The translations under genes were made by a program, and so were the position numbers. DNA of 41,794 bases from an uncultured SAR86 cluster bacterium. GTDB lineage: Bacteria > Pseudomonadota > Gammaproteobacteria > Magnimaribacterales > D2472. Below are positions 28,605 through 39,585 of the stretch, in pieces (the stretch's first letter is position 1; every line of letters starts with the position of its first letter). Location of the stretch: contig CACNRI010000006.1 in NCBI GenBank assembly GCA_902622845.1, positions 1 through 41,794 on the forward strand, given 5' to 3'. The notes below the pieces were generated by a model, which saw nothing but the letters and a program-made list of their open reading frames with translations, was not told the origin of the DNA and searched no databases.

Positions 28605-31379
28605 ATGGAAAAAGATTACAAAACTACTTTAAATCTGCCAAAAACAGATTTACCTATGAAAGCTGGTTTGCCAAATAAGGAACCAGAGATTCTTTCTTTT
28701 TGGGATTCAATCAATCTTTATAATTTAATTAGAGAAGAAAATGCTAAAAAAGATAAATTTATCCTTCACGATGGCCCGCCATATGCAAATGGCGATATTC
28801 ATCTTGGCCACTCAGTAAATAAAATACTTAAAGATATTGTAATTAAGACTAAGACTTTGCAAGGCTTTGATGCACCTTATGTTCCTGGCTGGGATTGTCA
28901 TGGATTACCAATAGAACTGAACGTTGAGAAAAAGTTTGGAAGAGATAGTGATACTGTAAAAGATAAATCAAAATTTATTAGTGCCTGTCGTGAATATGCT
29001 CTTTCTCAAATAGAAAATCAAAAGAAAGATTTTATACGTCTTGGAGTCTTAGGTGATTGGGAAAATTCATATAAGTCTCTTGATTCATCATTTGAAGCAG
29101 ATACTGTCAGGTCTTTAGGCAGAATAGTTACAAACGGCCATCTTCAGAAAGGAGAGAAGCCTGTCCATTTTTGTTATGACTGCAAATCAGCCCTAGCAGA
29201 AGCAGAGGTTGAATATGAAGACAAAATTTCTAAATCTATTGATGTAAGTTTTAAAGTAAAAAAAGATTCACTCATTAAGTTAAGCGCAGCATTTTCAAAA
29301 GAAATAGATAGTTGCAGCTTTGTAATTTGGACTACTACACCATGGACAATTCCAGCAAATGCTGCTGTCTCAATTGGTCCAGAATTAAAATATACCTTAT
29401 GTAGTTCTAAATTTGGAAACTTAATATTAGCTAGTGATCTCATTGATCAATGTTCAGAACGCTGGGATGAGGATTTAGAGAAGATCAGCGAGGCTAAAGG
29501 CAGTGATATCAAAGACGTAGTTCTAGAACACCCTTATCTAAAAAGAGATTCTATTTTAGTTCATGGTGATCATGTCACTACTGAAACTGGAACAGGTTGT
29601 GTTCACACTGCACCAGCTCATGGTGTCGATGACCATAATATATGCAAAAAATTTAATATTGAGACAATACATGCTCTGGACGGTAATGGATTTTTTGATG
29701 CAGAATATGAAGGCTTAGCTGGTCTCCCCGCAATTAAAGCTGACAACATTGTAATTGATATTCTCAATGATTCAGGAGCTTTAATAAATGTTGAAGATTT
29801 TCATCATTCATATCCATATTGCTGGAGACATAAAACTCCTCTAATTTTTGCATCGACCCCTCAATGGTTTATCTCAATGGATAAATCAGGTTTGTTAGAA
29901 GGATCCATCCAAGCGGTTAAGGATGTTGAGTGGGAGCCTTCATGGGGATATGAAAGAATTAAATCTATGCTTGAGGGAAGGCCAGATTGGTGTATTTCTA
30001 GGCAAAGAAGCTGGGGAGTTCCAATTCCATTAATCATTAACAAAAAAACTGGAGAAATACACCCAAAACAAAACCTCTTATTCAACGAAATTGCTGATCG
30101 TATCGATGAGCAGGGTTTAGAAGCTTGGGATAAAGCTAATTTAGAAGATTTAATTGATGATCATGACGAATACATAAAGGCTACTGATACTCTTGATGTA
30201 TGGTTTGATTCAGGCTCAACACATTTCTGTGTTCTGGATAAGCTATATGGAAAAGATTTAATAGCAGACTTATATCTTGAGGGGTCAGACCAGCATAGGG
30301 GTTGGTTTCAATCTTCTTTATTAACTGGAATAGCTATAAATGGTAAAGCTCCTTACAAAGCTGTTTTAACTCATGGATTTGTTGTAGATGAAAATGGTAG
30401 AAAGCAATCTAAATCGCTAGGAAATGTAGTTTCTCCTCAAAAAGTTTGTAATAACTTGGGCGCTGATATTCTCAGACTATGGGTAGCATCTACGGATTTT
30501 AGAAGCGAGATGGTCGCAACTGATGAGGTTTTGAGACAAGTTGCGGATCAATACAGAAGAATCAGAAATACTTTTAGATTTATGATGGGTAACTTAAATG
30601 ACTTCAATGACGATTCAAAAAATATTAATCAAAATGATTTAGTTGAAATCGACAAGTGGATAATTAGTGCTGCAATTAAGCTTGATGAGGAAGTTAAAAA
30701 TTTAAATGATAGTTATGCGTATCATCATGTTGTTCAAAAGATTCATAATTTTTGTGTTCATGAACTTGGTGGTATTTATTTGGACATCATCAAGGATAGA
30801 ATGTATGTAACAAAAAGCGACTCGCATGCAAGAAATTCTGCTCAATTCGCACTTTTTGAAGTAGCAGATATTTTAATTAGACTCATTTCACCAATCTTAG
30901 TATTTACAGCTGAAGAAATTTGGCAATCTCATGATCTTTTTAAAAAACAATCTAAGTCAGTATTTCTGTGTCCAAAAAAATCACTTAATAAGATTGAAAG
31001 TTCAATATCTGATGATGATTGGAAAGTAATTTTTGCTGTAAAAGATTCAGTTAATCAAAACATCGAAAAAGCAAGAGCTGATTCTGTTATCAAAGGATCG
31101 CTCGATGCAAAAATAAAAATTTCTTGCAGCTCTGAAATCTATGGTGCGCTCAAAAAGATTGATAACGAGCTTAAATTTGTCTTTATTGCATCAGAGGTAG
31201 AGCTAATTGAGGATTCAAATACAAAATTAAGTATTGATATAACTAATTATGATCAAAAGAAATGTATAAGGTGCTGGAACAAATGTGAATCCATTGGGTC
31301 GCATGAAGATGATCCTGAGATTTGTTCAAGGTGTCATACAAATGTTTATGGCGATGGTGAAGTTAGAAAATTTGTCTAA
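28605..31379 (+). CDS. ileS: Isoleucyl-tRNA synthetase
   Basis: IleS charges tRNA-Ile and edits misactivated valine. The 924-residue class I enzyme has PPYANGDIHLGHSVNK (HIGH motif), an editing domain with WTTTPWTIPANAA and GTGCVHTAPAHGVDD, and the WLEGSDQHRGWFQSSLL-type core segment. The C-terminal zinc finger has two Cys pairs in CIRCWNKC and CSRCH. The KMSKS loop reads KQSKS (residues 600-604), with Gln for Met. The length is close to E. coli (938). The 3' end overlaps lspA. Confidence 0.97.
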   Translation: MEKDYKTTLNLPKTDLPMKAGLPNKEPEILSFWDSINLYNLIREENAKKDKFILHDGPPYANGDIHLGHSVNKILKDIVIKTKTLQGFDAPYVPGWDCHGLPIELNVEKKFGRDSDTVKDKSKFISACREYALSQIENQKKDFIRLGVLGDWENSYKSLDSSFEADTVRSLGRIVTNGHLQKGEKPVHFCYDCKSALAEAEVEYEDKISKSIDVSFKVKKDSLIKLSAAFSKEIDSCSFVIWTTTPWTIPANAAVSIGPELKYTLCSSKFGNLILASDLIDQCSERWDEDLEKISEAKGSDIKDVVLEHPYLKRDSILVHGDHVTTETGTGCVHTAPAHGVDDHNICKKFNIETIHALDGNGFFDAEYEGLAGLPAIKADNIVIDILNDSGALINVEDFHHSYPYCWRHKTPLIFASTPQWFISMDKSGLLEGSIQAVKDVEWEPSWGYERIKSMLEGRPDWCISRQRSWGVPIPLIINKKTGEIHPKQNLLFNEIADRIDEQGLEAWDKANLEDLIDDHDEYIKATDTLDVWFDSGSTHFCVLDKLYGKDLIADLYLEGSDQHRGWFQSSLLTGIAINGKAPYKAVLTHGFVVDENGRKQSKSLGNVVSPQKVCNNLGADILRLWVASTDFRSEMVATDEVLRQVADQYRRIRNTFRFMMGNLNDFNDDSKNINQNDLVEIDKWIISAAIKLDEEVKNLNDSYAYHHVVQKIHNFCVHELGGIYLDIIKDRMYVTKSDSHARNSAQFALFEVADILIRLISPILVFTAEEIWQSHDLFKKQSKSVFLCPKKSLNKIESSISDDDWKVIFAVKDSVNQNIEKARADSVIKGSLDAKIKISCSSEIYGALKKIDNELKFVFIASEVELIEDSNTKLSIDITNYDQKKCIRCWNKCESIGSHEDDPEICSRCHTNVYGDGEVRKFV

Positions 31380-31848
31380 AGGATATTTAGTCACCCTATG
31401 TTTTCTTTTATTCATTGATTACTTATCAAAAATAATCGCTTTAAATTATATTGAAGTTCTTCAACAAAATGACTTCCTTCCATTGATAGATTTCTTAATA
31501 GTTTTTAATTCTGGTATTGCCTTTAGTTTTCTAGATTTAAATAACTTTGTTTCCAGATATATCTTATTAATAATTGTCTTTTTTATAACAATGTATTTTT
31601 TAAAGATTTTTTTGGATGAAAAAGATAATTTGAAAAAGAAATCTTTTTTACTAATTATAGCCGGTGCTTTAGGAAATTTTATTGATAGGTTGCCAGATGG
31701 TGTTGTAACAGATTTCCTCCATTTTAAACCTTTTGATTTCTCATTATTTATTTTCAATTTTGCTGATGCATATATTACTATTGGCGCAGTAATTTTTATA
31801 TTTAGCGAACTTATTTTGTTAAAATCCAAAAATGAGTCAAAAAACTAA
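31354..31848 (+). CDS. lspA: Lipoprotein signal peptidase II
   Basis: LspA cleaves signal peptides from prolipoproteins such as BamB and BamC. It has four membrane helices and the two catalytic aspartates, in GNFIDRLPDGVVTDF and FNFADAYITIG. NSGIAFSFL is the usual NxGxAFS motif. The start is uncertain: the ATG at 31354 gives 164 residues and a 26-base overlap with ileS; a TTG at 31372 is possible; earlier in-frame ATGs lie deep in the ileS zinc finger and are unlikely. Confidence 0.93.
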   Translation: MVKLENLSKGYLVTLCFLLFIDYLSKIIALNYIEVLQQNDFLPLIDFLIVFNSGIAFSFLDLNNFVSRYILLIIVFFITMYFLKIFLDEKDNLKKKSFLLIIAGALGNFIDRLPDGVVTDFLHFKPFDFSLFIFNFADAYITIGAVIFIFSELILLKSKNESKN

Positions 31849-32779
31849 GTTGTCACTTGCAAATCCTAGAGGTTTTTGCGCAGGCGTAGATAGAGCTATT
31901 GAAATAGTAAATAGAGCTCTTGATATGTTTGGAAGTCCCATCTATGTAAAGCATGAAGTTGTTCATAATAAAGCTGTAGTTGATGATTTAAAGGAAAGAG
32001 GAGCCATATTTATTGAAGAAATTTCAGATGTTCCTGATGATTCAATTATTATTTTTAGTGCTCATGGGGTCTCAAGCAAGATTGAAGAATCTGTTAAATC
32101 AAGGAATCTAAAGTTTTTTGATGCAACCTGTCCGCTTGTAACCAAAGTTCACATGGAGGTCATGCGACATGGAAGAGCTAATAGGGACATTATATTAATT
32201 GGTCATGAAGGCCATCCCGAGGTAGAAGGCACAATGGGAAGGTATTTTAGTCAAAATGGAAAAATATATCTCGTTCAGGATCTAGAAGAGGCAAAGGAAG
32301 TTTCTGTAAATCAACCGGAAAATCTAGCTTATGTTACACAAACTACTCTTAGTGTTGATGAAACAAAAGATATCATAAATGAGTTAATGAAAAGGTTCCC
32401 AAACATTGCAGCTCCAAAAAAAGATGATATTTGTTATGCAACCCAAAATAGACAAGATGCTGTTAAGCAACTAGCTCTTGAAACAGATTTCATTATAGTT
32501 GTTGGATCAAAAGCAAGTTCAAATTCAAATCGCCTGAAGGAGCTTGCAAATAAGTGTGGAGTTAATTCGATATTAATAGATGAATTTGCTGATCTTGACT
32601 TAAATGAATTAAAAGATTGTAGGAATATTGGGCTTACCGCTGGAGCATCTGCACCTGAATCAAAAGTTCAAGAAATAATTTCAAATCTGAGTATTTTCCT
32701 TGATGCAGAGATTGAAGAGAAAGGTGGAGTTAAGGAGGATATTTCTTTTAAACTCCCACCAGAATTAAGAGCAAGTTAA
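31832..32779 (+). CDS. ispH: 4-hydroxy-3-methylbut-2-enyl diphosphate reductase (IspH)
   Basis: IspH reduces HMBPP to IPP and DMAPP, the last MEP step, with a [4Fe-4S] cluster. Cluster cysteines are in RGFCAGVDRA, DATCPLVTKVH and DDICYATQNRQ. HEVVHNKAVVDDL and GHEGHPEVEGTMG supply the substrate histidines. The 315 residues match E. coli (316). It overlaps lspA by 17 bases; fkpB, which separates them in E. coli, is absent. Confidence 0.98.
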   Translation: MSQKTKLSLANPRGFCAGVDRAIEIVNRALDMFGSPIYVKHEVVHNKAVVDDLKERGAIFIEEISDVPDDSIIIFSAHGVSSKIEESVKSRNLKFFDATCPLVTKVHMEVMRHGRANRDIILIGHEGHPEVEGTMGRYFSQNGKIYLVQDLEEAKEVSVNQPENLAYVTQTTLSVDETKDIINELMKRFPNIAAPKKDDICYATQNRQDAVKQLALETDFIIVVGSKASSNSNRLKELANKCGVNSILIDEFADLDLNELKDCRNIGLTAGASAPESKVQEIISNLSIFLDAEIEEKGGVKEDISFKLPPELRAS

Positions 32780-33318
32780 TGCTCATCTCAAATCACATTC
32801 TAGACAGTGCAAAATTAGTCAGATCGCCTAATTATTCCGAAAGGATAAATGACTACGATATACGTTTAATAGTTATACACTGCATAAGTCTGCCACCGAA
32901 AATCTATGGTAATAGCTACATTGAAGATTTCTTTTGTAATAAATTGAATACTAATGATCACAAGTACTTTAGAGAAATAAAAGATTTGAAGGTATCAAGC
33001 CATGTTTTAATAAAAAGGAGTGGCGAAATTATTCAGTTTGTCCCTTTTAATAAAAAAGCGTGGCACGCTGGATTATCTACTTACAGGAATGAAGAAAATT
33101 GTAATGAGTTTTCTATAGGGATTGAGCTTGAGGGCTATCACACAGAAAAATATACAAATAACCAATATGAATCATTGGTAGAAGTCTCAAAGGCACTAAT
33201 AAATAACTATAAAGATTTAAACAAGGATAATATAGTTGGGCATAGTGATATTTCTCCAGACAGGAAGGAAGATCCTGGGAAATATTTTGAATGGAGCTAT
33301 TATCTTGAAAGATTATGA
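32779..33318 (+). CDS. ampD: AmpD-type 1,6-anhydro-N-acetylmuramoyl-L-alanine amidase
   Basis: This zinc amidase family removes peptides from anhydromuropeptides during peptidoglycan recycling. The 179-residue protein has the zinc ligands His in LIVIHCISLPP, His in IVGHSDISPDRKEDPG and Asp in the same segment, plus SSHVLIKRSGEIIQFVPFNKKAWHAGLS and NEFSIGIELEG. There is no signal peptide, matching cytosolic AmpD (E. coli 183) rather than AmiD. It lies directly before an AmpG-like permease gene. No ampR or beta-lactamase gene is nearby. Confidence 0.92.
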   Translation: MLISNHILDSAKLVRSPNYSERINDYDIRLIVIHCISLPPKIYGNSYIEDFFCNKLNTNDHKYFREIKDLKVSSHVLIKRSGEIIQFVPFNKKAWHAGLSTYRNEENCNEFSIGIELEGYHTEKYTNNQYESLVEVSKALINNYKDLNKDNIVGHSDISPDRKEDPGKYFEWSYYLERL

Positions 33319-34547
33319 ATAAAAACTTAACAATGACAGGTCTTGGATTTACTTCAGGTCTGCCTTATATGTTGATCTTTTCAACTCTTTCAATTTGGCT
33401 TAGAGATGCTGGTATTGATCTTACAATTATTGGTTTTTTTGCTTGGATTAGTTTGACTTACTCTTTGAAGTTTCTTTGGTCCCCTTTAGTAGATAGATAT
33501 TCGATACCATTCCTCAATTATTTTGGAAGTAGAAAGAGTTGGATCATTTTGATGCAGATTTTCATTATTATTTTTCTTATTTGTCTCTCAAATGCAGACC
33601 CAGTAATAGATATTAAATATTTAGCGACATTCGCAATTTTGATAGCTTTGGCTGGCTCATTTCAAGATATTGCAATTGATGCATTTAGAATAGAGCTTGC
33701 AGGAATTGAGGAGCAAGGGAACTTGGCAGCTTATTATCAATTTGGATATAGAGGAGCTATCTTAACTGCAACATCTTTTGCATTAATCTATGCTGAAAAT
33801 TATTCCTGGGGAAATGCATATTTCTTGATGGCTGCTTTAATGCTTATAGGGCTAATTGCCTTATTAATTACTCCTGAGGCGAAAAATAATGAAAAAAGAG
33901 AGCTTACTTTTTTAGAAAATTTTTATGAACCAGTTAAGGATTTCATAAAAAGATTTAATCTATTCGCTGCATCTATTTTGTTGCTAATTGTTGCAACATA
34001 TAGGCTTACCGATATTGTCATGGGTCCAATGGCCAACCCTTTTTACATAGATATGGGCTTCTCATTGACTGAAATTGGATCTATTGTAAAAATTGTGGCT
34101 TTAATAGCATCAATTACTGGTCTCTTTTTAGGAGGAATACTTATTAAGAAAGCTGGTCTTTATAGATCGCTACTTTTTGGAGCATTTGCAGTGATGATAT
34201 CAAATGTCCTTTTTTCGATCGTCGCTATTTCAGAACCAAATTTAAATCTTCTTTCAGTAATTGTATTCACTGATAGCTTTTCAGCAGGCATTGTTGGTAC
34301 TGTCAACATAGCATTTTTAACAAGCTTGGTTTCAAAGCATTTTACAGCAACTCAATATGCATTATTAACTTCTTTCATGATGCTCCCAGGCAAGGTATTT
34401 AGTGGCTTTTCAGGAATACTTGCGGATTATTTCCAATCTATCTCAGGGGCAGACTATGGCTGGATGTTATTTTTTATCTTCACTTCAATGTTGGCTATAC
34501 CTGCAATTATCTTAATATCTTTAAACAAAAGTTTAATTCAAAGATGA
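33315..34547 (+). CDS. ampG: AmpG-type muropeptide permease (MFS)
   Basis: This is a major facilitator transporter of 410 residues with about 12 membrane helices. The opening GLGFTSGLPYMLIFSTLSIWLRDAGIDLTIIGFFAWISLTYSLKFLWSPLVDRY follows the AmpG pattern, and SFQDIAIDAFRIELAGIEEQGNLAAYYQFGYRGA matches the conserved AmpG loop. AmpG imports anhydromuropeptides, the substrate source for AmpD. It is shorter than E. coli AmpG (491) and lacks the extra C-terminal part. The start overlaps ampD by 4 bases. Confidence 0.88.
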   Translation: MNKNLTMTGLGFTSGLPYMLIFSTLSIWLRDAGIDLTIIGFFAWISLTYSLKFLWSPLVDRYSIPFLNYFGSRKSWIILMQIFIIIFLICLSNADPVIDIKYLATFAILIALAGSFQDIAIDAFRIELAGIEEQGNLAAYYQFGYRGAILTATSFALIYAENYSWGNAYFLMAALMLIGLIALLITPEAKNNEKRELTFLENFYEPVKDFIKRFNLFAASILLLIVATYRLTDIVMGPMANPFYIDMGFSLTEIGSIVKIVALIASITGLFLGGILIKKAGLYRSLLFGAFAVMISNVLFSIVAISEPNLNLLSVIVFTDSFSAGIVGTVNIAFLTSLVSKHFTATQYALLTSFMMLPGKVFSGFSGILADYFQSISGADYGWMLFFIFTSMLAIPAIILISLNKSLIQR

Positions 34548-34885
34548 TTTTAGTCGTCAGAGGCACGTTCTTTATATCAATAATTTTAATATTTTATTTA
34601 AGCCTAATTCCTGCTTCAGAGCTGGAATTTTTTAACGCTTTATCTTTCATTGGAGATAAGATATCGCATGGTGTTATTTTCTTTTATATATCAATACTCG
34701 GAATGTTTTGTGATTTTAAAATCAAATACTATATCTTCATGGCTATAATCTTTTCTTTTGGGTTAACCATTGAAATTATTCACTATGTTCATCCCTACAG
34801 ATATTTTGAATGGGCAGATTTATTAGCCAATTTTCTTGGAATTATTCTTGCAAGAACAATTTATAAAACGTTCCAAAAAACTTAA
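34544..34885 (+). CDS. VanZ-like small membrane protein
   Basis: The 113-residue protein has about four membrane helices. [35 protein letters not shown] and [21 protein letters not shown] follow the VanZ-like pattern (early P, DKxxH, then D..AN..G). The function is unknown for most members; VanZ itself gives low-level teicoplanin resistance. It starts in an ATGA overlap with ampG, so an envelope role is a reasonable guess only. Confidence 0.75.
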   Translation: MILVVRGTFFISIILIFYLSLIPASELEFFNALSFIGDKISHGVIFFYISILGMFCDFKIKYYIFMAIIFSFGLTIEIIHYVHPYRYFEWADLLANFLGIILARTIYKTFQKT

Positions 34886-34892
34886 AAAAACT

Positions 34893-34918
34893 ATTGATTT
34901 AAAACTTTTTAACCATAT
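34893..34918 (+). promoter_or_regulatory. Possible sigma-32 heat-shock promoter for groESL
   Basis: ATTGATT (34893-34899) and AACCATAT (34911-34918), 11 bases apart, resemble the sigma-32 boxes CTTGAAA and CCCCATNT in 4 of 7 and 5 of 7 fixed positions. Such boxes are expected upstream of gammaproteobacterial groES. A TATAAT at 34934-34939 offers an alternative housekeeping -10, but without a good -35. No CIRCE inverted repeat is present. Confidence 0.4.
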
Positions 34919-34964
34919 TTACCTGATTAGGAATATAATTGCATTTTTTAAGAGGTATTTAATA

Positions 34965-36918
<1,954 letters not shown>

Positions 36919-36944
36919 CAAGAAATTAATTTCTACATCTTATA

Positions 36945-36970
36945 AGCGGGGTTAATCCCCGCTTTTTTTT
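36945..36970 (+). terminator. Rho-independent terminator of groESL
   Basis: AGCGGGG (36945-36951), loop TTAAT and CCCCGCT (36957-36963) form a perfect 7-base-pair GC-rich hairpin followed by a run of T to 36970. It is 27 bases after the groEL stop and is the only strong intrinsic terminator I found in the window. Confidence 0.93.
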
Positions 36971-37032
36971 GCCCTCTTTACTTCAAATAATTTTAATATT
37001 ATATTTAATAAACATTTCATATAGGGAGTATT

Positions 37033-37674
37033 ATGGATATATTGGCAGATCAATCTTTTTTTAGAGCTTTTCATATTTTGTTTGGAATAGCTTGGATAGG
37101 ACTTCTTTATTATTTTAATTTTGTACAAGGGGAATATGTAAAAGTAGCTACTCCAGATGCAAAAGCTGACGTTTTCGAAAAGTTAGCACCAAATGCCCTC
37201 TGGTGGTTTAGATGGGCAGCATTATTTACGTTTCTAACCGGAGTAATTCTCATTCATCAGATAACAGCAAGAATTGGAACTGAGATTATATTAGGTTTAG
37301 TTATGGGAACTCTTATGATGTTAAACGTTTGGGGCATAATTTGGAGAAATCAGAAAATAGTTTTAGGAATGAAAGAGGGTGATGCAGCTGTTGCTGGTGC
37401 AAAAGCAGCCTTGGCATCAAGAACCAATACATTATTTAGTGTTCCAATGCTTATGTATATGGTTTATTCAGCTCATGGACAAGTACCATCAAATATATTG
37501 GTTCATCCCGAATGGAGCAGCCTCAGTCTCTATATAGGCTTAGGCATTATTCTTGCAATTGAAGCTAATGCAATTTGGGGAAAAATGTTACCTATGATTG
37601 CCTCGGTGAGAGGTGTTATTACATCATCATTTGTACTTGCAGTTGTATTGAAACTAATTACAGATTTACTCTAG
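37033..37674 (+). CDS. PuuD-like (urate hydroxylase N-terminal domain) membrane protein
   Basis: The 213-residue protein has about six membrane helices. The start FFRAFHILFGIAWIGLLYYFNFVQ and PNALWWFRWAALFTFLTGVILIH follow the PF06181 (PuuD membrane domain) pattern, with histidines at helix ends (His14, LIHQ, SAHG, LVHP) that could bind heme. Full-length PuuD oxidises urate and ends in a cytochrome c domain; no CxxCH is present here. No purine breakdown genes are nearby, so urate oxidation is not supported by context. AGGGAG precedes the ATG. The gene ends 2 bases from the end of the convergent minus-strand gene. Confidence 0.75.
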   Translation: MDILADQSFFRAFHILFGIAWIGLLYYFNFVQGEYVKVATPDAKADVFEKLAPNALWWFRWAALFTFLTGVILIHQITARIGTEIILGLVMGTLMMLNVWGIIWRNQKIVLGMKEGDAAVAGAKAALASRTNTLFSVPMLMYMVYSAHGQVPSNILVHPEWSSLSLYIGLGIILAIEANAIWGKMLPMIASVRGVITSSFVLAVVLKLITDLL

Positions 37675-37676
37675 GT

Positions 37677-38930
37677 TTAAATTTTTTGGATTTTTACAGA
37701 AGTAATTGAATTATTTTTTATCTTAAGAATCTCAAACCTATAAGATTCATTTGTAAAACATAAATTTGCAATAGGAATCTCATCTATTGTTTTTAAAATT
37801 AAACCATTGATAGTTTTTGCGTTTTCATCGTTAATAGACCAATTCATAAAACCATTTAAATCTCTTATTTTAGAGTTACCATCAGTAACTACTGAACCAT
37901 CGGGCTGAAGTGAAAATTCTTTCTCTTGCTCAATAATATCACTTCCAAATTTTCCAACTATTTCTATGAAGATATCTTCTACACTAATTAATCCTTCTAT
38001 TTCCCCATACTCATCTACAACTAAAGCAATATTATTATCAGTGTCCTGAAATGCATGAAGTTGCTTGGTGAGGTTTGTTGTTAAAGATGCAAAATATGGT
38101 TCAGATAACGAAGAATCGAGTGACTTATTAGACTCAAAAGCGCTCAAAAAGTCTGATGAGTCTTTCAAATGAAGCATACCAATGCATTCTGAAATGTTTT
38201 GATCATAAACAGGAAGTGTTGAATAAGGTGAATTTTTTATGCTACTTTTTATTTTTTTTAGATCATCTTTAATATTAATTCCCTCAATTTCTGCAAGGGG
38301 TATCATAATATCCTCAACAATGAGATTATCCATCCCGAGAACTGCGCTAAGCATTTTTCTATAATCATTTGGAATTAAACTATTTGAATCATCTAAAAGC
38401 GTTTTTAATTCATCAGTATTTAAGTTATCAGATTCTGTCGATTTTTTTATATCAACATTTAATAGTTTTAATAATCTTGAACTTACTTGATTTGTAAAAA
38501 AAACAATAGGTCTAAAAACAACACTAAGTCTTGATAGCACCCAGGATGATTTTGAGGCGAAGCTTTCTGGATATGCGGAAGCAGTTGTTTTAGGTGTTAT
38601 TTCTGAAAAGATTAAGATAATTATGGTGAGAACAATTGATCCAAGAAGAACTCTACTCTCAAAAAAGTTTATCATTAGAATTGTAACCAATGCAGAGGCA
38701 AGAATATTTGCAAAATTATTACCTACGAGAATTACTGATAACAAGTTATCAGGTTTAGCCAAAAGCTCTAGGGCTCTTTTGGAGTTTTTTTGACCAGATT
38801 TTGCTTTATTTCTTAGCTTAATCTTATTTGATGCCATCATTCCAGTTTCTGAGCCCGAGAAGAATGCTGACAATAATAGTAAAAATACTATGGATAAGAT
38901 TAAGACTAGTAAGGAGGGTTCTTCAGACAT
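37677..38930 (-). CDS. CorB/CorC family (CNNM-type) magnesium-linked membrane protein
   Basis: The 417-residue protein has a DUF21/CNNM membrane domain of about four helices (residues 1-150, with FFSGSETGMMASNKIKLRNKA and SEITPKTTASAYPE), a pair of CBS domains (about 190-325, with MIPLAEIEGI and VVDEYGEIEGLISVEDIFIEIVG), and a C-terminal CorC_HlyC domain. Relatives export Mg2+ or Co2+; E. coli YfjD (CorB) is the closest by size and by position beside ypjD and rpsP. It is probably co-transcribed with the YpjD-like gene, 6 bases upstream. Confidence 0.9.
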   Translation of the reverse strand: MSEEPSLLVLILSIVFLLLLSAFFSGSETGMMASNKIKLRNKAKSGQKNSKRALELLAKPDNLLSVILVGNNFANILASALVTILMINFFESRVLLGSIVLTIIILIFSEITPKTTASAYPESFASKSSWVLSRLSVVFRPIVFFTNQVSSRLLKLLNVDIKKSTESDNLNTDELKTLLDDSNSLIPNDYRKMLSAVLGMDNLIVEDIMIPLAEIEGINIKDDLKKIKSSIKNSPYSTLPVYDQNISECIGMLHLKDSSDFLSAFESNKSLDSSLSEPYFASLTTNLTKQLHAFQDTDNNIALVVDEYGEIEGLISVEDIFIEIVGKFGSDIIEQEKEFSLQPDGSVVTDGNSKIRDLNGFMNWSINDENAKTINGLILKTIDEIPIANLCFTNESYRFEILKIKNNSITSVKIQKI

Positions 38931-38936
38931 CTAAAA

Positions 38937-39539
38937 CTAAATATTCACAAAAAAGGCGATCATTATAAAGATTATTGATAAAAAACTATAGCGAACAATG
39001 AATTTTGTTTGTAGATTGAAGTAACGCATTCTTATGAAGGTAGTCATGTAAGTAATCCATGCCATAACCGTGAAAACAATCTTTACAATCAAATAATCAA
39101 CATTATTAAGATCTAGCATGAATCCAGATGCTAAACCTATTGAAAGCAAGACTAAGGTGAGACCAATGAGCCAAAACACTGTTTTATATCTTGTTTCAAT
39201 GGGAATATGGTCACTTGTAGAAGTATTTAGAGATTTAGTAAGTCTTATTTTTCTAGTTAACAAAATTATTTCTAAAAATGACATTGTTAAAACCAAGATC
39301 GCTAAGCTTGAAAAAAATATATGCAATCTAAGAGCATCAAGTTGATTGAAATTTTCATTAGGAATTAGGCCCCAATAATAGACATTATTTGAACCCGCAA
39401 CATCAGGTAACAAAAAAGAGAAGGCTAATATTGATAACGTTGCAGAAATTAATGTCGAAGATTTCAATCTTATGATGAATCTTAAGCCTACAAAGACTAA
39501 AACACTCAAAAGTAGGGCAAGTGGGAAAGGTTCTATCAT
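38937..39539 (-). CDS. ypjD: YpjD-like (CcsA/CcmC-type) inner membrane protein
   Basis: The 200-residue protein has about eight predicted membrane helices. ALRLHIFFSSLAILVLTMSFLEIILLTRKI and LVLLSIGLASGFMLD followed by VKIVFTVMAWITYMTTFIRMRYF match the cytochrome c assembly-like family that includes E. coli YpjD. It is shorter than YpjD (263). The heme-handling WWD motif of true CcsA is not seen, so a cytochrome role is uncertain. It is divergent from rpsP, as in E. coli, but ffh, which lies between them there, is missing. Confidence 0.75.
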   Translation of the reverse strand: MIEPFPLALLLSVLVFVGLRFIIRLKSSTLISATLSILAFSFLLPDVAGSNNVYYWGLIPNENFNQLDALRLHIFFSSLAILVLTMSFLEIILLTRKIRLTKSLNTSTSDHIPIETRYKTVFWLIGLTLVLLSIGLASGFMLDLNNVDYLIVKIVFTVMAWITYMTTFIRMRYFNLQTKFIVRYSFLSIIFIMIAFFVNI

Positions 39540-39585
39540 TTAAAGAAATTATACTTTTTTACTACCAAAATCATCAAGGTTAACC

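Noticed and set aside
31285-31353. Longer LspA starting at ATG 31285
   Set aside because: The added residues are the out-of-frame reading of the IleRS zinc finger and do not resemble LspA N-termini.
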